Below, in pieces: positions 12,001 through 24,585 of a stretch of DNA of 64,000 bases. This DNA comes from Odontesthes bonariensis (lineage: Eukaryota; Chordata; Actinopteri; Atheriniformes; Atherinopsidae), in assembly GCF_027942865.1 (NCBI RefSeq), contig NC_134526.1:22549784-22613783 (forward strand), written 5' to 3'. The first letter of the stretch is position 1. Each line of letters opens with the position of its first letter. The notes under the pieces were generated by a model. The model saw nothing but the letters and a program-made list of their open reading frames with translations, did not search any database and had not been told where the DNA came from. A program made the position numbers and the translations under genes.

Positions 12001-13208
12001 AGCTGCTTCAACGTGTCTAGTTCAAACTCTGGGCTCCACTATCTGACCGGAGTCAGTAGATCTCAGAGCTCTACTGGGTTTATACTCTGCTAGCATGTCA
12101 TTCATGTATTCTGGACCTAAACCGTTCCGTGATTTGTAGACGAGCAGCAGAACTTTAAAATCTATTCTGTATCTGACCGGGAGCCAGTGTAAAGACTTGA
12201 GAACTGGGGTGATGTGATCTGATCTCTTTGTTCTGGTTAAAACTCGAGCTGCAGCGTTCCGAATGAGCTGCAGCTGTTTGAGACTCTTTTGGGGGAGTCC
12301 AGTCAGAAGACCGTTACAGTAGTCAAGTCTGCTGGAAACGAAAGCATGAAGCACATGTAGATGATGTGTGGAGACTTCAGTTACTCCTCCTTTGAATTCC
12401 TCCCCCATCTCGTCCCTTCTTGCTGTGGGCCTGCAGGGTGTTCAGCTGCCACCTGCTGAGGCTGTGCAAGCTCCACCCCTCGCTGGTGGTGGACCAGTCT
12501 CACGAGCTGCTGGAGATCGCTGGGACCACAGCCAACGTCTACAGCAAAGAAGAAATCTACACCCACGTGGTAATTAAACAAATGTCAGGCTGTGTATTCA
12601 GTGACACTTGACGGGGAAATAGAATGTTCCGTCTTCTCTGGCCCTCAGGTGTGGGTGCTGGGAGAGTACCTTTCGGCGTCGTCCGACTCCCGCTGCTCCG
12701 TGAGGCTCATCACTTCCTGTTTCGAAGCGCTGGAGGCGGTGCTGTTTGAGATCACCTCGTCTGCACCGCCCCCTGGCGCAGTGTGCCCCGCCCCTAAAGT
12801 CATCACCTCTTTAATGAGCGCTCTCGCCAAGCTGGCATCGCGATCACATGACCTCATACCTCGGTAACTTAGCTTTGTTTTCCATTACCTTTAGTTCACT
12901 CTACAGTGCTCGATAAACAGCTGGAATGTAAGAGCGTGTTTCTGTCTGTTTTTAGGGTTTCTCTGTTCCTTTCCAAGCTGAGGACGGTAACGAGAGGCGG
13001 ATCGGTCGTCTGGTGCTCCGACGAAGAGGACCTCGCCGCCATCGTAACACGGGGGGAGGAGCTGTGGTCGCTGCTGAAAGCCCCCGGCGTGGCTCAGAGC
13101 GCCCTGACCCCGCCTCCCCACGTCACCACAGCGCGGTGGCACAGGGACACCAACGTGGCCATGCCGCTGCAACTACGACTCCTCACCAGCCTCACGCACT
13201 CACGGTGA
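6052..13208 (+). CDS. ap5z1: AP-5 complex subunit zeta-1
   Basis: This is the large zeta subunit of adaptor complex AP-5, which works with SPG11/SPG15 at late endosomes and lysosomes. Exons: 6052-6092, 6748-6885, 7153-7333, 7435-7573, 7697-7812, 7899-8073, 9272-9412, 9529-9566, 9766-9928, 10498-10676, 10773-10915, 11003-11121, 11225-11352, 11479-11576, 12437-12569, 12649-12863, 12956-13208. All junctions are GT-AG and the frame closes to 799 codons (human about 807). Recognisable blocks are [20 protein letters not shown] at the start, [56 protein letters not shown] and [12 protein letters not shown]. The protein is alpha-solenoid-like, with no signal peptide or membrane segment. The start was chosen because MYSHGSESL matches the family N-terminus. 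An in-frame extra exon is possible at 8313-8360. Identity is secure; the exact small exons are inferred. Confidence 0.95.
8313..8360 (+). CDS. ap5z1: Possible in-frame cassette exon of ap5z1
   Basis: In the 1.2-kb intron after the sixth exon, 48 bases lie between a good acceptor (TTTTCATCATCTCCAG) and a good donor (ATG|GTAAGA). The flanking exons join in phase 1, and 48 nt inserts 16 codons ([16 protein letters not shown], with the phase-1 G) without a stop or frame change. I do not recognise these residues in mammalian AP5Z1, so this may be a fish-specific or alternative exon, or chance. Confidence 0.4.
11690..12400 (-). mobile_element. 5'-truncated L2-like LINE in ap5z1 intron 14
   Basis: On the minus strand, 12408-12022 encodes the C-terminal reverse-transcriptase region of an L2/CR1-type non-LTR element. 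It contains [44 protein letters not shown] and KVLLLVYKS. It is followed (12021-11690) by the AT-rich 3' tail with the teleost-typical TTTATATAGCGCATTTCATA when read on plus. The reading frame is open through the retained part, so the copy is moderately young, but it lacks the endonuclease and most of the polymerase. It occupies most of the intron and ends about 40-70 bases before the next acceptor. Confidence 0.85.
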
Positions 13209-14677
13209 CGCACGCCACACGCCTCCATCAGCTGAACGCTGCATCCCAACGAGCCCCGTTTGATTTTTTGCACATCATTCTTGTAAATAAATGAGGAAAG
13301 CCGATGTTTACGAAGCATGCACGACTTTCAGTGAACACACAGAAGCCTTACAGTGATTTTTTTATGTCTCTTCTTTAATATGGTGGTGTCACACAAATAT
13401 AGAATTTTACAAAAAATAGCTTCTGATTTAAAGAAAAAAATGCAAAAATATCAATTTCCTGAGTAAGTGCTCTGTTTTCTAAAAGCTTCAACTGAGACAG
13501 TTTACTGTAGAAAATGATTGCGGTCAGTACAGTGCTTGATTAAGAATAAAAGTAAAAAAATGGAAACTAACATCTATAATCTGCATGTATTTCATGTTCA
13601 TTCATCATCTCTGTCTTAATTTGGAGGATTTTGAGGAAATTCTACGTTCTAAATCACTGCTGCTGATCGAGAGGTGGATTAGAGTGCAATAATCAGACAA
13701 AACAACAGGCTTTCAGGAGTCCAGAGTACGCCAAAAGCCTAAATGCATTAGGTCTTCGGGACATTGGATCCACACGTAGTCAGAGTTCTGTAATGGTCTC
13801 AGGTTGAACTTTTCATCTTTCAAGTCGCACGAACCGAATCCGAGGCCGGAACGCAACAAAGACAAAATCCCAACAGGGTCACGGCGATGTCACTTTTACC
13901 TCAGCTAGGCAGACGACGTTTATCTCCATGAACCACATTCCTCAGAGTGACATGTGACCAGCCAGAATATTGTGACCTTGAGCATCCAGGCTGCTTCAGG
14001 CCGTCTCCGTCAACCTAATGAGCGCATTTCCTTCTAAAGCCTACAATATACTATCAAAAAACAGCTCTATGAACTTTTCTCTTGAGTGAAGACTGTCGCA
14101 TGATTTCACTTTCAGATGTCTCAGCACCGATATAAAGGAGTAAGTTCTGGCACGTGGTTACAGACAAGTAGGAATGCTCTGTCGGTTTGGTCCGGTAAAT
14201 ATGAGGCAGTTGCTTTGCTGGTTTAACATAAAAGAGGTGACATGCTGGTGTCACCATTAGCTGCATCTCTGAGTACAGCCGTACTGGCTGTTTTTACACT
14301 TGTTTCTTGTCGCTGTGCCAAACTAAGCTAGTGTTCTCCTGGCTTTTCCTCCAAATAATGCCGTGCAAAAGTTGTAACCGTTAAATGGAATAGGGGGTGC
14401 TTTAAAAAAATAATGCCATTGATCCTTTTTATTAGTGGTATGAGTTGCAATTTTAGTCCCGAGACTATACTACAGACTATACTTATTAGGTTTTTGGGTT
14501 GTTGTTTTTTTTCCCCAGCTGGGGAGAATTTCATCTCATCTTTAGCTATCAGACTCCTCTCGAGGGGCAAATCACCAGCACCAGCCCAGCATGTGAAGTT
14601 TTAGGTTAGTTGAAGTCAAAACAGTGATGTCATGGCTAAAAATGCCCTTTTGTCCGTCAGCCATTCAAAGCGGCCAG
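13209..14677. other. Convergent 3' ends of ap5z1 and mmd2
   Basis: An AATAAA at 13286-13291, 78 bases after the ap5z1 stop, is the probable ap5z1 polyadenylation signal. On the minus strand, AATAAA (plus TTTATT, 14428-14433) lies about 245 bases past the mmd2 stop. Between them the sequence is AT-rich with no further open frame of note. The two genes therefore end tail-to-tail roughly 1.1 kb apart. Confidence 0.55.
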
Positions 14678-17600
14678 TCACCTCGACGTCTGCAGCAGTG
14701 GGCCGGGAAGGTACAGGTACTTCCAAATGGCGTAATAATGAACGCTCGCCCCGACGGCAACGAAAAGATGCCAGATGGCGTGGGCGAACGGGACGAGGCC
14801 GTCGCTCTTAAAAAAGGCTACGCCCACCACGTAGAAGACGCCTCCCGCGGCCAGTTCGCACACACCTGCACGCTCCACCTGTGACGTGTCAGCAGAAACG
14901 TGGAAGTTAGGAGTTGGTGGCTTTTTCGGGGGGGCTTCATCAACAGCAATTCATCTCTCATCTTAAAGGGATAGTTCGCCTCTTTTGACATGAAGCTGTA
15001 TGACATCCCATATTAGCAATATCATTTATTAAATTTGACTTACCCCCCCACTGCGTCCTGTGAGCTGAGTTCCAGCCGAGTTTTGGCGTTGACCAAGGTA
15101 GTCCGGCTAGTTGGCTGGGGCCTAAAAAATAAAGCGTTTTGCTTCTCAAAACAATATGTGTTCAAAAGAGTAATGCATTTGCATCACAAAATCTTTCATC
15201 TAGAAATAGTCAGACCTCACAATTGCTTGGCGCTATTTTCTCTACCTTCGTATCACTGCGTGCTGTGTAGACCGTGGAGTCCCCTGCTTCCGAGCAGTAA
15301 ACACTGTAACGCATTGATATGAAGGTAAAGAAAATAGCGCCAAGCGATTGTGAGGTCTGACGTTTTCTGGATGAACGATTTTATGATGCAAATGTATTAT
15401 TCTTTTGAACACATATTATTTTGAGAAACAAAACGCTTTATTTTTGTGGCCCCAGCCAACTAGGACTACCTTCATCAACGCCAAAACTCGGCTGGAACTC
15501 GGCTCACAGGACGCAGCGGGGGGGTAAGTCAAATTTAATAAATTATATTGCTAATATGGGATGTCATACAGCTTCATGTCAAAAGAGGCGAACTATCCCT
15601 TTAAGCAAAACATGGTCAGTTTTAAAGATTAACCACAGCTCACAGGTTAAGACCCCGACGATACTGTTATGTTTCTAAAGTTGTCATGCTTACCATGGAC
15701 AAAATGACCAAAGCAGGAACGGCACCCATCGCCACATATCCCAGCAACTCTATCAACTTGTACCTGCGGGAAGAGAACAAGAGATAAAACCTCTGTGTTT
15801 TTTTTTTGTTTGTTTTCTGTGTATCTGTTGCTGCTTCAAACAGCGCTCCAGTGTTTAGTGTAAGCACGTGATGGGGCTGGAGTTGAGCTTTCAGGTTGAG
15901 CGTGTCGAACAGCACACAAAGAGACTCGGCTGTTACCTCTCGTGGAAGAAGAAGACGTATGCGGATCCTAAACCGGCCATGACCCAGATCAGCCAGCGCA
16001 TGTGGCACGCCCAGGGTCCCAGCTCCTGCAGCATCAGCCTGAGGACCGCATCAGCCACCATCACTGCACGTTCACTCGGATTTTTTTTTTTTTCATTTAT
16101 TTTTTATTTTGGCTGTCGTCACATGACTCACCAGGGAGAGTAGGAGGCGGCGATGAAGAAGTAGATGGCCATTCTGTCACACATGTGAAAACGCTGCTCC
16201 ACCTTCCTGCACAGAGAGAAGAAGAGAGCACGACATGCTTATGACAGATAAAAAGGTGTTTAATTAAAGTTCCACGTGGCTTCATCATTTCCTGATGAAT
16301 GCTAACCTTTGTGTTACTCCTGAAGTAAAGTGTTGAAAGTAAAGCTGAGTCATTACTTCATCACGACCTATCAACCCAACTTACTGACAAACAGCTTAGT
16401 TATCAGTATAAATTAACCAGTACTTGCTCAGCTGACCAATGATATTCTTCCTTCTAAAATAATTCTTACAGTCTGAAATCTGGCAGCAGCTATAACCCCC
16501 ACTGAGCCTTGTTTCTCTCAGACAATTCAACTGAGTGAACCGGGATTGATCGGTGCACGGAATGCACAGACATTAGAACACTGCTTTGGGATTTGCTTTG
16601 ATTGTGACGGTTCCAAAACTTCCATGAGTCCACCTCCACCATGTGTGTGTGCTTTCAGCTGTGCACAAACTCTAGTTCCACAAATAGCTTCTTTTTTTTT
16701 TTAACCGTTTTCAAGCAACTTATTTGATAGTTTGCATATATTTTTGTTGTCTCAATCTTTAACATATATATATACACATATATATGTATATAAAGACTGC
16801 CAGTACAACTCATCAACGGAATCCATCATTCGGTCATAGATGACAGAATACCAAATGAACCAAAAACGAGCTACACATATACCCTCATGCAGGTGAGGAA
16901 TGAACTCTCCATCTGTCTTTACTGAGTCAAAATGATTACAGTGTGGATTTTCACGGTCGCCCACGCAAAGCTATTTTGACCGTAACTCCGTTCTTCGAAC
17001 ACAGCAAAGTGAGTTTGCTCAATTTAATTGAATTTAACCTGATTTAATTTGAGTCCAAACTTGCACGATTACATCTGTTCCGTGTCAATTAAACAAGTTT
17101 ATGTAACTTTCCCCAAATTGAACAAACTCTTATGTTTACCTGAGGTCTTATTGGAGTTATTTTATTTATTTCTTTGATTGAGGATGTGTTTAGAGAAAAA
17201 AAAAAAGCATTTTAAAAAACAGTATAAGACGTCCCGCTGTTTTTTTCCTCTAACCTTAATAGCAAACCTTTGTGAGTATCTGTGCTGTTTCAAGCCAACA
17301 ACTGCTTTAACCTGTCGGAAACTGGCCAGACAAATAGTAACAAATGAAATGAAATTAAAGCAAAGCAATTTACAATCAATTAAAGAGTAAATGACCTACC
17401 TGCTCATTAAAGTATGACTTCCACATAATACATTCTAATAGTTATTCACATAGACAACAATAACTGACAGTAACACATTCAATATAAATGTGTTAAGAGA
17501 TCTTTAAATCTTTAAACGTGCAAAGCAGACATTCGGTCACTCTTCCAATAAGTTTGACAAATTTCAAGAGCCTTGCAGATCAAAAGCACATCGTTTCCAT

Positions 17601-20600
17601 ATGGAAAACAATGGAAGGTGATATAGGTACGCAACAGTTTCAAAGCGACCCTTCCTGAACCCTACACGTGATTAATAATTCAACTGAAAGTTGTAAATCT
17701 GATCCACTCTCTGCCAAAGTGGTTATAACCTGATGAAGAAGTCTCCCGTGGTCCTACGCTGTTATTTTTTCTGACATATAAGCAGTCATGTGAAAAAGAA
17801 AAGCACGCTTTCTGTCAGTGCAAAATCATCTGATCCTCATCGGATCTTATAATTTAGTAAATGCAACCTCTGATTAGCAATAACATGTGATATGTTACAC
17901 CGTGTCATTTATTTAATAAGGACTCAGCCTCAGGGCAGAGGCAGTATGTGAAAAACAAAGTCCACTCTTACTGATTCCATAGAAATTAGGAGTAAGTCTA
18001 AATGGGCTCGACCGGAGCAGCACAGACGCACACAAACACACACCTGAGGTGGCTGATTTTCCAGGCGGCAGTGTGGAAGAGCGTTGAGGTGACAAACAGG
18101 CCAGTGAGACCGCTCCCGTAGAGCAAGGCGGTGACTCGATGCCATTTGTCCGCTGATGAAAAGTAGAGCACAGACCCGCCCACCAGACTGGGGATGATCC
18201 ACAGCTACAAAATGTCAAAAAAAAGTTACAAGTTATTGTCGTTTTTCAGTACTCTAAAAATGGTTTACAGGAGATTTTTTAACATTCCTGTTTCACTCAA
18301 AGAAGAATAAACATCAATATCTGTTTAAAGGGAAATGTTGTTACTTGGCTATGTGCTTATGATTTCATACCAAACTTTAGCCTTTTAGTCTGGAAACTCA
18401 GTTTATCAACACTCTCCAAGAGGCGTTATAAAAGGGCATATATTGAAATGTATCTGGATACAATCGGATAGACCTGGAAAACAATCAAATAAAAAAATCA
18501 AAATATGTTGACCTGAACTGAATTCAACTCCATTGAATAAAACTTTATTAATCCCACAATGAGAAATGCTTTAGCAGCATAAAGAATTAATGCAGTTATT
18601 CGTCATTAGTCCTTGTTGAGCAGCTTTGGCAACATTCTTCTTTGCATAATCAGATTCAGGGGCTCCAGTGGGGTCTCCAGCACAGAACCAGCTTTCGTTG
18701 TAGGTTTGTTCAGTTTCTCTGAGTCACTGGCTCTGATGCTGCTGCCCCAACAGATGGCTGCCAACTAAACTGTACCGTCTACCTCAGCCTTATAGAGAGA
18801 CTTGTAGAAGATATTTTGCGGGAAAACATTGAATTCCAAACAAGTCTGTTGTCCAGCTGAACACCCAGGTTTTCTCTAGTCCACCAGCAGCTCCATCTCT
18901 TCTCCCAGGATTTGACTTATTCCTGGTCCTAGTCAAATCCACAATTATCTCTTTCGTTTTGTTTACCTTCAAGACGAGGCAACTGTTCCCACACCGTGCC
19001 ACAAAGCAGTTGAACAGTTCCCTGTACTCGGCCTCTCGCTCATCACTTTTATACCCAAAAGACTCTGAGTTTTGCTGGAAGTCTGAGGTGTACAGAGTGA
19101 AGAGAAGCGGTGAGAGTACAGTCCCCTGTGGTGCTCCTGTGGTGCTGAGCACCCTCTCAGAAACACAACCCTTCAGTTTGAATAATCCAGGCAGTTACCT
19201 GAATTCTTCTGAAAACTTCTCATATAACAGTGCCGACTTAAATGTATTAAAAAGCACGGAAGAAATCGAAGAACGTGATCCTCTCAGCGCTGCCCCAAAA
19301 TAAGCAAACTGTTGCAAGGTGTTCACTTTCCTGCTGTGGCGATCCAAGAACAGTCTGTACTGTACAGACTAAGGCAACTGGTCTGTTTTTGTTGAGGACA
19401 GTACCAGAACATTGTATCAAATAAATCTAGTGTTAGATAAACTGTTCTGACTGGACATGATGAGGGTAAAGTTTCTTTGAGTTGAAGGAGGGCTGGACAC
19501 ATGTATCTTGAAACAGGAGCTCTTGTCTGGTTTCCAAACTAACCAGTCTTATGTCTGTTCAGTAAATACTCTCAGCAGCAGTATTAGCTAACCACTAAGC
19601 ATAAATAAACAGCGAGCCTGGCTCTGCGCATATGAGAGAAAAACTTATAAATTACAACTTGTGTATTAAAAAAATGGATTGGAAAAAAAAACAAGCAAAC
19701 ATACAATGTTTTTTGTGGACGTATTGTTCCAGACTTTCTTGGTCAGGAACTAGCACATAGCTTTGTGATTCCCAGACACCTCTTGTATTTAGATAAATAA
19801 TATCCCCATAAATAACTCCATAAAATCATGAGGATTTTCAAAGATTTGAGAAGAAACCTGTTTCCCGTTTCAAGTACCTGTGCTAAGCTAGGCTAACCAG
19901 GCGTAGGATGTCGCTTTATACTTACCACACAGATTAAGTATAAATTTCATTTTTGTCACCAAACAAGAAAGAAAGAAAGTTTATTTCCCAAAATGTTAAA
20001 TTAGTTATTTTGTGACACTGTGTCAAACAGAAGGTGTGGTGAAGTGCAACAAAATGCCACCTTAGTGGGCAATGTAGCCGGAGTAAATCTATGGAAGAGC
20101 ACATGTGTTGATTCGAGCTAACAACTGAGAACTCTGCACCATTTGAGGCTCAATGGTCAGTAAGCTACTGCCATGTTACCGCTGCTTCTCTTTCTGTCTC
20201 TATCTGTCTTTTTGATTCAGTCGAAACCAGTCTGTGGCAGCAGCACGCAGGGATTACAGCAGATTAAAGAAAACTACAGGCTGACTCACAGATTACGGCC
20301 CACTGCTTCTACCACACGGACCAAAAAAATCCTACTCATTCTGCCTCATTCCTCGCAATCTTCTGCATCTCTTCAGAGGTCTCTCTCTCTGAACTGACAA
20401 ACTTACAACACAGGGCCACAGGATAGAGAAGGCTACACACGCCACAATCTACTATCTCTCATTCGGACTGTGTAGCAGGGTTTCTCTCTGGTTGTGTGTG
20501 TTTGGCTCACCCCATGCGTGGCACAGTTTGCAGCATGTTCATATTCTGTGGGCTGGTATCTCTTACTGGCCGGCACCCTGCAGTTCATGTACCTGAGAGA

Positions 20601-20744
20601 GGGGAGACAGACGGGGGAGAAAGTATGTGATCAGGCACTGAGGGTACATCCGGAGGCCAAACTGCTCATTGCTTTACAAGTTAATAAGTAAACTTTTAGC
20701 TTAAACCATGAAAGCCAATGGCGTGCTTATACTTGTGTGTGTTT

Positions 20745-20797
<53 letters not shown>

Positions 20798-23700
20798 GGT
20801 CATTCCAGGAGGATTTGCAGCTCTCTAATCCACATCACGCTGTCTGAATTTTGGTTTGCAACATCGTTACTGGGGCAACTGTCTGCGTTGCTATGGACAC
20901 CTGTGATGTCACCGTCTACACTACCACAACAGGATACCACTGGCCATTAATCATCAACTACATTTGCATTATTTGTCATGACAAAGTTACTACTTGTCCG
21001 TCTGCTTCTATCTTTGTGTCTGTGTTGTGTACTCTCTTTAATGAGCAGTAAATCCCTCAGTTCTGGCTTAAAGGGGGAAGCACATCTGGAGATGTTACGA
21101 AACCACATTTTATACGTCAAGATGAACACACTCACAAACAAGCGCACACTTATTTGAGTGTAGCTTCTCACGCAGGGCCACAGGTGTGTCTGCATTGGTC
21201 AGCTGTGTTATTTGATTACACATGTAGGTCATGTGCTCATCATCACGCACCCATACCTTGCTGTTTGCTGTAATGGTTCGGGGAAAGGAGCAATCAGGAG
21301 GAGGTGAAGCAGAAGAAGAAGCAGACAAAGAAAGGGAAAAACGATTGGCTCTTAAGCTATGGCGGCATGAATTCCAACGCTATCTTTCTATCCATCCGAC
21401 ACCTGCCTACCTAAAACTTCCCTAAATACAACTTGAACTGTTTACCTCACAACTAAATTTAGCAAGGAAGAAAAAAACTTTCTAGCACAATTTGCGGTAA
21501 AAGCCTTCCTTTAAACGTTCAGCATGTGTAGTGTTGAGGAAAAAACTTTCATTTTCAAAATACTGCTGCATGTTCTCCCCGTGCACGTGTGGATTTTCTT
21601 TGGGTTCTCCGGCTTCCTCCCGCTGTCAACAAACATGCAGTTTAGGTTAATTGCTGATTCTAAATTCAGGGTGAGTGTGAGAGTACGTGGTTGTTTGTCT
21701 TGTTTGTCTCTCTGTGACCCTGTCACCACTGGCAACCTGTCCAGGGTGTACCCCGCCTTTCAACAATGAGGTTTTCCGGTCTGGACCAGAGCAGAAGTTT
21801 TGTCCTGGTTTGCTTTGTCATACACACAAGCATTTTTTGTATCGAATCATCAGACCCCTAATACCCAGCAATTGATAAGAACCATACTGCCGAGGAAAAT
21901 ACACTGTAGCGGTGACACTGGTAACACTGGTAACACTGGTCCATGCTGCTTTCATATCCAAATCAAACTGCATCAGAGTTTGTTCATTCGGTGCGCACCA
22001 CGGTTTCAATTATATCCACACAAACTGGACAATCATACTACAACCAAACTGAGACGCCATCAAAGCAAGCATAAGAGGTTTTGATTGTGTAAGGAAAGTT
22101 AAAGCGTATATGTTTTTATGAAAGGTATTTCTCAGCATGATCTGTTTCTAAAATCTGCAGTTATATGGTTAATGGATCAAAGCATGTTCATTTCACAGAA
22201 CAGGTTGAAAAAGTGTTGGTTTTTTATTAGTTTGTAGTCATGCTCCATTACTTTCTCTTTACAGATTAACCTGCAGGATGAGGTAGGAGAGGGAGTGGTG
22301 GTATAAGTAGCAGGACTTTCAGCCAGGAGATGTTGGGGTTTTTCCCTGGTGCCTTTGTGTTTTGGACTGCTTTCATTTTAGTTAAAAAAAAAATAATTTC
22401 ATTCTACAATTGTCTATCTATCCATCCATCCATCCACTCGTTACCTTCCGCTTATCTGAGTTTGGGACGCGGAGACAACGGATCCTATTTCCCCAGCAAC
22501 ACTCTCAAGCTCCTCCTGGGGGATACTGAGGCATTCTCAGGCCAGGAGGGATATATAATCCTTCATGTAAGGATTTATTAGTCTTAATGTTAAGCTTACT
22601 GTTGTTTGCCATTGCTAATTGTCTTTTTTTTGCTCTCTGTTTGGTTAAAATGAGGTACCAAAACTACCTTGTAAGGTTTCAGAAAATAAAATAGTTTGGA
22701 CCCCAAGATGTTCAAGTTCATGTAACAAGGTTCCTTCTTCAATTTTCCAGTGTTACCATGGTGACAAATCCCACTATCAGTAACCCTCAATGCTCAGATG
22801 CATATCTCCCTTTACATCAGTGAACAAATATTGTTATACCGTTTTTATGTTGCATTTTGCATTGAACTAATTAATGTGTCACTCGTGTTTATGCGACACA
22901 AGGCACTAGCAAAATGTTTGCCCGTCCTTCAGTGTGCGCTGGTGAAAGACCCACCTGACAGTGACAAGTACGGAGGTGTGCAGCTGTTCTCCAGAAAAAG
23001 GCGAGAAATTGAACTGCTATTTTTTTTCATTCAGAGATTCATTTAAATTGATACAAAGTTATCTCCGTGATTATACACCAATAACGATGCATTGTCTGTC
23101 CTTTAACCCCAACGTCCCCACCACAACCCTCATAACAGTGATGTTTGTGTGTATACGTGTGTGTTTTTCTGTTATTGGTATGGTTAACAGATGGGGGCAT
23201 CAGGGTGCCATCTCCCAGACACACATAGGCACCCACATTTTCTCTGGAAATCATCCCTCACTTGTTTTTCTTTTGTGTTATATGTCATCTCAAGTCACTG
23301 GTCCAGCTTTTTTGGCTTTTAATAGACTTCCTATCTCCTTTTTATATAGCATCAAGTGAAAACCAGCATGACTCCCAACACAAAATTCGATAAACAACAG
23401 ATGAGCTTTCACTGTCAAGCTTTTGCTGCAATTCTGAGTCTACTGGGGGGGAAAAAAATTTATAAGAAAGCATCGGATTTTTGAGTAGCTGCCATTTATT
23501 CTTTTCTATGTCCTGCATCTCTTCAGGCTATGCCAAGCACATAACAAGAGCGCAGTATTTTTCTAAGCACTGTTGTGGTATTGTGGGCTCTCTGTGGTAC
23601 TCTGTGAGGTCCTCTAATCAGTTATGACAGAACTCTGTGTGTGTGCGTGTGTGTAATCAACTGAGAGGGAGGGATGGGGATTCACGGGCCGATCAGAGAG

Positions 23701-24101
23701 AATGGTATTGTTATCATCAGCACACTATACTCTCCTCTCTCGGCCTTCAATTGAAATAGTCATTTTCTTCTTCTTTGCACAGATGTGCGTCTGAATTTAA
23801 ATCTGTGTTCCCCCTCCATATGTGTGTGCGTACATTCAGCATGTGGAGTCCCAAATTTCACCTCATAAAGCAAGTGTTTAGGTTATGAAAGCCCCTTTTT
23901 CAGCACATGCCACATATTAATAGGATTAGTTGCATTGAAGGATAAGGATCAGAACCTCTGGATCCTGGTGTATGCCACAGGAATCTGTGTGTGTTTATAT
24001 ACGATCCCTGTAACTCCACGGTTATTCATTTTACAGCAAAGATCAAGTTAATCTCCTCTGGGACTTAAACTCTGTTTCTCACGATTATAGCCAGCTCCCA
24101 T

Positions 24102-24189
<88 letters not shown>

Positions 24190-24585
24190 AGTGAATGTCC
24201 TGAAGCAGATCTCTACATGATACACTGTAAACTCTTGTCACAGGCTCTGTACTACTGAACTATGACCAAGAGGAAAAGGCTGGCTGTTTGGAAAGTTGAT
24301 GAAGTGACCTCGTGCATGAAGTACAAAAATAACCAAAGATTGATAATCAAACTAATAAAAATAAATAAATAAATAACTGTCCTCCAATCACGCTGCCTCT
24401 ATTTCTCTTACTCTCATACGCAAAGTGATCTATAACATCCCTCTGCTTGTCCCTGTGCCAGCGCGTCAGTGCGCATGGATGCACAGCATCTGTCACATAT
24501 GACAAATACGGCGTGGGACTCTGAGCGCTCACACTTTCCTCGAGAAGTGCAATTACCTTCCAAATTTTGTCTTCTTGAAGTCCAT
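14678..24585 (-). CDS. mmd2: Monocyte to macrophage differentiation factor 2 (PAQR10)
   Basis: A seven-pass PAQR-family protein of the Golgi and endomembranes; the mammalian MMD2/MMD pair is reported to scaffold Ras/ERK signalling there. Exons in order: 24585-24557, 20592-20511, 18204-18044, 16206-16132, 16038-15937, 15763-15694, 14878-14678. They splice to 239 codons plus stop (family about 238-270). The three PAQR motifs are intact: E28-x3-N32-x3-H36, S77-x3-H81 and H206-x3-H210 (HAIWH), the set proposed to bind zinc. Other family blocks are [28 protein letters not shown] and [16 protein letters not shown]. The start [10 protein letters not shown] matches MMD2-type N-termini; the frame stays open upstream to 24744. 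MMD2 rather than MMD is chosen from the neighbours ap5z1 and wipi2. The last intron carries a 634-bp MITE. Confidence 0.93.
14967..15600. mobile_element. TTAA-flanked near-palindromic MITE in the last mmd2 intron
   Basis: The ends are AGGGATAGTTCGCC and GGCGAACTATCCCT, flanked by TTAA at 14963-14966 and 15601-15604. The inverted arms extend almost to the centre: 14967-~15255 pairs with ~15322-15600, including the blocks GCTAGTTGGCTGGGG and ATAGCGCCAAG. TTAA target sites are typical of piggyBac and Kolobok superfamilies; which one is not resolved. There is no coding capacity. A related copy lies at 38686-39466. Confidence 0.85.
18535..19190 (-). mobile_element. Decayed non-LTR LINE 3' fragment
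   Basis: Read on minus from about 19170, [20 protein letters not shown] marks the reverse-transcriptase thumb approach. [14 protein letters not shown] and [15 protein letters not shown] follow, then after frameshifts [32 protein letters not shown] and LPKLLN. The AATAAAACTTTATTAATCCC tail lies near 18536-18555 on plus. The catalytic xxDD segment is missing, so the copy is dead. It lies in an mmd2 intron. Confidence 0.8.
19230..20510. other. mmd2 intron 2 without further genes
   Basis: This stretch is AT-rich intronic sequence. A short block at 19870-19915 (GTGCTAAGCTAGGCTAACC) resembles an interspersed word common in teleost repeats. Small open frames such as 20173-20397 show no family resemblance. 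Confidence 0.4.
20747..20792. repeat. (GT)n microsatellite
   Basis: An uninterrupted run of about 23 GT units in mmd2 intron 1. Confidence 0.95.
21560..21770 (+). repeat. Teleost interspersed repeat fragment
   Basis: CATGTTCTCCCCGTGCACGT, then GGGTTCTCCGGCTTCCTCCC, GGTTAATTGCTGATTCTAAA and CCTGTCCAGGGTGTACCCCG follow in the order seen in a very common teleost dispersed repeat. No coding region is retained. The class (SINE or LINE derived) is not decided here. Confidence 0.6.
22405..22565 (+). mobile_element. RTE-like (Rex3-type) LINE end fragment, probable
   Basis: CCATCCATCCATCCACTCGT, CCGCTTATCTGAGTTTGGGA, CTCAAGCTCCTCCTGGGGGA and GGCATTCTCAGGCCAGGAGG follow the order of a widespread teleost RTE/Rex3-type repeat. 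Only about 160 bases remain. The assignment is from memory of the consensus. Confidence 0.5.
24105..24190. repeat. (CA)n microsatellite
   Basis: About 43 CA units interrupted by a few CG dinucleotides, in mmd2 intron 1 roughly 370 bases from its 5' splice site. Confidence 0.95.
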
